The position numbers were made by a program, and so were the translations under genes. Under the pieces are notes generated by a model that searched no databases, was not told the DNA's origin, and saw nothing but the letters and a program-made list of their open reading frames with translations. Shown in pieces: positions 60,592 to 64,000 of a stretch of 64,000 bases of DNA (positions are counted from its first letter, which is position 1; the number at the start of each line of letters is the position of its first letter). The stretch covers positions 8,001 through 72,000 of the forward strand of contig CP087971.1 of NCBI GenBank assembly GCA_024426085.1, in the 5' to 3' direction. This DNA comes from Rhizobium sp. RCAM05350 (GTDB lineage Bacteria > Pseudomonadota > Alphaproteobacteria > Rhizobiales > Rhizobiaceae).

Positions 60592-61347
60592 GTGACATCC
60601 GCTGAAACTCCACGCCGCCTGGTTGGCCGCATCGCCCTTGTCACCGCAGCCGGGCAAGGCATTGGCCGTGCGATTGCCGAGCGGCTGGCCGCCGAAGGCG
60701 CGGAAGTGCACGCCTCGGACCGCAACGCCGATCTGCTGCAAGACCTTGCTGTCACCACGACCACCGCCCTTGATGCCACCGACGGTGCGGCCGTTGCAGC
60801 CTATGCGGCGCGCTTTCAACAGGTCGATGTGCTGGTTCATGCGGTTGGATACGTCCATCACGGCAATATCGAAGCCTGCAGCCCGGAAGATTGGCGCCGC
60901 AGTATGACGATCAGTCTGGATAGCGCCTATATCGTGCTGGGCGCGGTGATCCCAAAGATGAAAGCGCATGGCGGATCGGTGATCACCATCGCCTCGGTCG
61001 CATCTTCGATCAAAGGCTTTCCCAACCGGGCCGCCTATGGCGCCGCAAAGGGCGGGGTGATCGGGCTGACCAAAGCCTGCGCTGCCGATTACCTGACGCA
61101 GCGCATCCGTTTCAATGCGGTCTGCCCCGGCACAGTCGACAGCCCGTCCTTGCGTGATCGTATCGCTGAACTGGCTGAAACCCTCGGCAGCCCGGAGGCA
61201 GCGATGAAATACTTCATCGACCGTCAACCGGCTGGTCGGTTCGGGGAGGCCACTGAAGTTGCCGCCCTTTGTGCCTTCCTTGCTTCGGATGACAGCAAAT
61301 TCATGACCGGTCAGGCCATCAACATTGATGGCGGTATTACCATCTGA
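60592..61347 (+). CDS. SDR, 2-keto-3-deoxy-sugar-acid dehydrogenase-like
   Basis: Intact 251-residue SDR: LVTAAGQGIGRAIAERLAAE cofactor motif, VLVHAVGYVHHGN (in place of NNAG), ITIASVASSIKGFPNRAAYG AAKGG (catalytic Ser, Tyr, Lys) and C-terminal GQAINIDGGITI. The start pattern and context match 2-keto-3-deoxy-L-fuconate/rhamnonate dehydrogenases, which feed the FAH-type hydrolase next door. The GTG start at 60592 has AAGGG seven bases upstream. It is followed by a strong terminator. Confidence 0.85.
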   Translation: MTSAETPRRLVGRIALVTAAGQGIGRAIAERLAAEGAEVHASDRNADLLQDLAVTTTTALDATDGAAVAAYAARFQQVDVLVHAVGYVHHGNIEACSPEDWRRSMTISLDSAYIVLGAVIPKMKAHGGSVITIASVASSIKGFPNRAAYGAAKGGVIGLTKACAADYLTQRIRFNAVCPGTVDSPSLRDRIAELAETLGSPEAAMKYFIDRQPAGRFGEATEVAALCAFLASDDSKFMTGQAINIDGGITI

Positions 61348-61366
61348 AGCGCTCCAGGCAAATCAA

Positions 61367-61401
61367 TTGAAGCGGCCCGGCATATTGCCGGGCCGCTTCA
61401 A
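61367..61401. terminator. Bidirectional Rho-independent terminator
   Basis: A perfect 16-bp stem (61367-61382 with 61386-61401), loop TAT, very GC-rich, with T residues following. It lies between the rightward SDR and the leftward SMP-30 gene, so it ends both transcripts. Confidence 0.85.
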
Positions 61402-61407
61402 TTTGGA

Positions 61408-62301
61408 TCACGCAATATGGAACTCGTTCTCAGCCATCCCCGGCACCTCAACGTCAAGCGCAAACAGGCTTCCGGCCAACCGATTGCCCGGCGGCGAGAC
61501 GATGCTGGCCGTCGTGATGAATAGGGTTTTCGGATCCGGGCCGCCAAAAGTGCAGGTTGTGACATTCTGCACCGGCATTTCCACCACGCGGTCAACCGGA
61601 ACCGTCTGGTGCCAGCCGCACGATGCAACTGCCAGCGAAGCGGCAATTCCACAGGTAGCCGACGCTGTCGATGGCAGAGCCGTCCGGATACCCGCGATCA
61701 AAGCCGCTCAGGAAGGGACGCTCATTGCTGATCTCGCCGCTGGCTTTATCGTAGTCATAAACCCGGATCTCGTTCTCCAGAGTATCGGCGAAATAGAAGC
61801 TGCGCGCATCCGGGCTCCAACACAGGGTGTTGGAAATGCCCAGCCCCTGCCGCCATTCGGTGACTGCGCCTTTGGGATCAACCCGGAACAGCACGCCTTC
61901 GCCCTTGCCCGCCTCGCCCAACTCTCCGTCGGCCAAGACGTTGTTCTTCATCGAGCCGACCCAGAAGTTCCCGGCAGGATCGCTGCGACCATCGTTAAAG
62001 CGGACTTGCGGATAGCCCGACAATGCAAATTCGAAATCGACCCGCTGGTCGGTTGCAGGCCACCAGTTGACCAGCTTGGAGGCCAGAGCCACCAGCATTT
62101 GACCCGGCTTTGAGGTTAGTGAGATCGCCACAACCGGCTCGTCAAAGAACCAGGATTGCAGCGTGCTGCTGGCCAGATCAAAGCGGTGGATCAAAAGCGG
62201 ATGACATCGGTCCAATAGACGGCGTTCTCCTCGGCCGACCAAACCGCCCCTTCACCGCATTTGTCGCCGGACGGCACCAGACATCTGACAGAGTTTACCA
62301 T
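61408..62301 (-). CDS. SMP-30/gluconolactonase family protein (frameshifted)
   Basis: About 297 residues, a six-bladed propeller lactonase. N-terminal GEGAVWSAEENAVYWTDV supplies the metal-binding Glu, GISNTLCWSPDARSFYFADT the Asn and catalytic region, and GFDRGYPDGSAIDSVGYLWN the Asp. It ends with CTFGGPDPKTLFITTAS. These enzymes hydrolyse sugar lactones to sugar acids. Frame changes are near 62197 (one T short in a T run) and 61610. Leftward, 12 bases after the UxuA-like gene. Confidence 0.82.
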
Positions 62302-62313
62302 GTTTGCCAGTTC

Positions 62314-63429
62314 CTATTCTGCTGCGGCCAGAGATTTTGCCAGCGACCATGATGGCCCCAGTGCATCGGCATTTTGGACCAGGGCGCGCATATAGCCCAA
62401 GGCATAGGCCATGCCCGCGTGCCAGGATGCGGCGCATGTCATGCTGGGTGTGTGGTCTGGAATGAGCACGCCTTGGTAGTTTTCATCGCGCAGAATGCGG
62501 ATCACCTCGGCCATGTCGATGTCGCCTTCATCCACAAAGGTCTCGACATATTTCGGGATCTTGCCCTTCACATTTCGAAAGTGGATATAGCCGATCCGGT
62601 TGCGGCGCGGAAACGACGGACATGGTCGTAGATGTCGCCGCCGGGCATTTCCTGCAACGAGCCAAGGCAAAGCTCCAAGCCATTTGAGGGTGAGTCAACA
62701 ATGTCCATCAAGCGATCATATTTTTCCGGTCGATTGACCAGCCGCGCCGTGCCGCGCAATTGCTCGGCCGGCGGATCATCAGGGTGAGCGGCCAGCACGA
62801 CGCCCGCCTCTTCGGCGACGGGTACGATCTCTTGCAGGAATGCGGTCAGGCGTTGCCATAGTTCGTCACCCGACACCGTTACCGGTGCCGCTCCGGGCCT
62901 GGCGGCCCCGGTAACGCATGTTCCACACCATTCCATCTTTCATCGGCGTGTTGGGGTCGACCTTTGTAAGGTCAAACGCCACCGAATGCGCGTTGCCGCG
63001 TGCAAATGGGCCACGCTGCCAGCCCCAGACCCCGGCCATCGAGAAGTTGTAGCCAAAACACGGCACGCCCGCCCGCCCCGCATCACGGATCAGCCGTTTC
63101 ATATTTTCCATCTGCGCCGCCCGATCGGGACCGCCGAGCAGAATATCCGACCAGAACCGTGGCGAGAAATTTTCGATTGCGGCAAGCTCCAGCCCGGCAG
63201 ACCTGACCGATTGAACCAGCGACGACAGATCGTCGTAGCTCCATAGCGTGTCTTGCGAGCAATCGCCCCAGCCTTCGGCATCGTCGCCGCTTGAGATGCT
63301 GGGATCCTTGCCGCGGAAGTAGTTGGTCATATGTGCCACTATGTGTGTGGCCCCCGCCTGCGTCATGAATTGGAAATTGTCAGGCGTCAGCGAGTCCCGA
63401 TAAAGCCCCAAACCAATCTTCATGGTCAT
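62314..63429 (-). CDS. Mannonate dehydratase-like TIM-barrel protein, UxuA family (frameshifted)
   Basis: About 372 residues: KIGLGLYRDSLTPDNFQFMT, ELAAIENFSPRFW, GVPCFGYNFSMAGVWGWQRG, VVLAAHPDDPPAEQLRGTAR and IGYIHFRNVKGKIPKYVETF, then FVDEGDIDMAEVIRILRDEN. The HPDDPP and HFRNV motifs are those of UxuA, which dehydrates D-mannonate; the substrate may be another aldonate. Frame changes near 62885 and 62610. In the leftward operon SDR-UxuA-SMP-30. Confidence 0.82.
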
Positions 63430-63432
63430 CTC

Positions 63433-64000
63433 CTATTTCACTCCGATGCCAGCGGTCAGGCCGCCGTCAATCCGGTAGTCACACCCCGTGCAGAACCCAG
63501 CCTTGTCCGAGGCCAGAAAGGCAACCAATTCGGCCACTTCCTCCGGCTCACCGATGCGTCCGATCGGATGGGCGGAGCCAAAGCGCTGAAACGCCTGCTC
63601 GACGCTGACACCCTCGCCGCCATAGGTGCGCGCGGCCAGTTCTAGTAGTGGCGTGCGCACCGAGCCTGGGCTGACAGAATTCACCCGGATCTTCTGGCCA
63701 GCATGATCCAGCGCCATCGCCCGGGTCAAAGCATGAATGGCGCCTTTGGTTGCAACATAGGCCGCCACGTTTTGCTGACAATTATGTCCCTGCACGGATG
63801 AGATATTGACGATCGCTCCGCCGCCCCGCCGCGCCATTTCTGGCACGCCAAAATGTGCGGTCAGATAGATCGAGCCAACATTGACCGCCATGCAGCGCTG
63901 CCAGGTTTCGAACTCGGTGGAAACCACGGTGCCAAAAGGATGCACCGCCGCGGCATTGATGATGATATCCAGCCCGCCAAAGCGACTGACGGCTTCAGCC
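63433..64000 (-). CDS. SDR family oxidoreductase, partial at right edge
   Basis: The open frame continues to the window edge; the N-terminal cofactor-binding part lies outside. Visible: FGGLDIIINAAAVHPFG (NNAG position altered to NAAA), AIVNISSVQGHNCQQNVAAY VATKG (catalytic Ser, Tyr, Lys) and C-terminal GFCTGCDYRIDGGLTAGIGV. It precedes the UxuA-like gene by four bases, so it is co-transcribed and probably oxidises a sugar, aldonate or keto-aldonate. The frame is intact in the visible part. Confidence 0.85.
   Translation of the reverse strand, partial: AEAVSRFGGLDIIINAAAVHPFGTVVSTEFETWQRCMAVNVGSIYLTAHFGVPEMARRGGGAIVNISSVQGHNCQQNVAAYVATKGAIHALTRAMALDHAGQKIRVNSVSPGSVRTPLLELAARTYGGEGVSVEQAFQRFGSAHPIGRIGEPEEVAELVAFLASDKAGFCTGCDYRIDGGLTAGIGVK

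Overview
The window looks like a piece of a Rhizobiaceae replicon (Rhizobium/Agrobacterium/Sinorhizobium type). The protein families point this way: ABC importers for peptides and sugars, an omega-amino-acid aminotransferase with a cupin-XRE regulator, a DUF1403-ScpB pair, and sugar-acid catabolism. One intergenic element also resembles a rhizobial intergenic mosaic element. No rRNA, tRNA, CRISPR array, replication origin or core housekeeping operon was seen. The density of catabolic operons and the DUF1403-ScpB pair fit a chromid or megaplasmid better than a core chromosome; this is inference.

Layout. (1) 1-8.6 kb: small redox and regulatory genes (Tat-signal protein end, GlxA-type AraC regulator, VOC protein, epoxide hydrolase, SDRs, a disulfide oxidoreductase, and a LysR/SDR/RidA trio). 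(2) 8.6-26 kb: an omega-aminotransferase and its divergent cupin-XRE regulator, then a long leftward block. Read 5' to 3' on the minus strand this block is RidA, RpiR, SDR, GH20 hexosaminidase, M81 protein, MFS and LysR, then a peptide ABC importer (two permeases, double ATPase, class-A beta-lactamase-fold hydrolase, binding protein) and an M20 amidohydrolase. (3) 26-34 kb: a rightward NTF2-like/M81 pair, and a leftward sugar ABC operon headed by a Gfo/Idh/MocA oxidoreductase. Similar TGAAA-N4/5-TTTCA palindromes lie in front of both the rightward pair and the sugar operon. (4) 34-36.5 kb: DUF922 metalloprotease-like gene, ScpB and DUF1403. (5) 36.5-45.7 kb: two enolase-superfamily sugar-acid dehydratases (one ManD), a second peptide-type ABC importer and a divergent GntR regulator. 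(6) 45.8-54 kb: stress and membrane genes (MarC, GNAT, Rap1a/Tai-like, CYTH, PPK2, SulP, K+ channel, AI-2E exporter). (7) 54.2-56.2 kb: an IS6 and an IS481 element back to back. (8) 56.3-64 kb: a LacI-regulated sugar-acid cluster (APH-type kinase, divergent enolase, FAH hydrolase, SDR, SMP-30 lactonase, UxuA-like dehydratase, SDR).

How it may work together. Regions 2 and 3 can be read as uptake and dismantling of amino-sugar/peptide conjugates such as muropeptides. Candidate steps are import by the peptide and sugar transporters, cytoplasmic GH20 glycosidase, M20/M81/serine-hydrolase cleavage, and oxidation by Gfo/Idh and SDR enzymes, under RpiR and LysR control. Regions 5 and 8 look like independent sugar-acid routes. 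In region 8, SMP-30, UxuA-like, SDR and FAH enzymes resemble the non-phosphorylative deoxy-keto-acid pathways; the kinase plus altered enolase is the novel part.

Important caveat: well over half of the protein genes carry one or more single-base frameshifts, often in homopolymers and including a transposase. Conserved protein sequence continues cleanly in another frame each time. I read most of these as base-calling indels rather than true pseudogenes, and give the full span of each gene with approximate shift positions.
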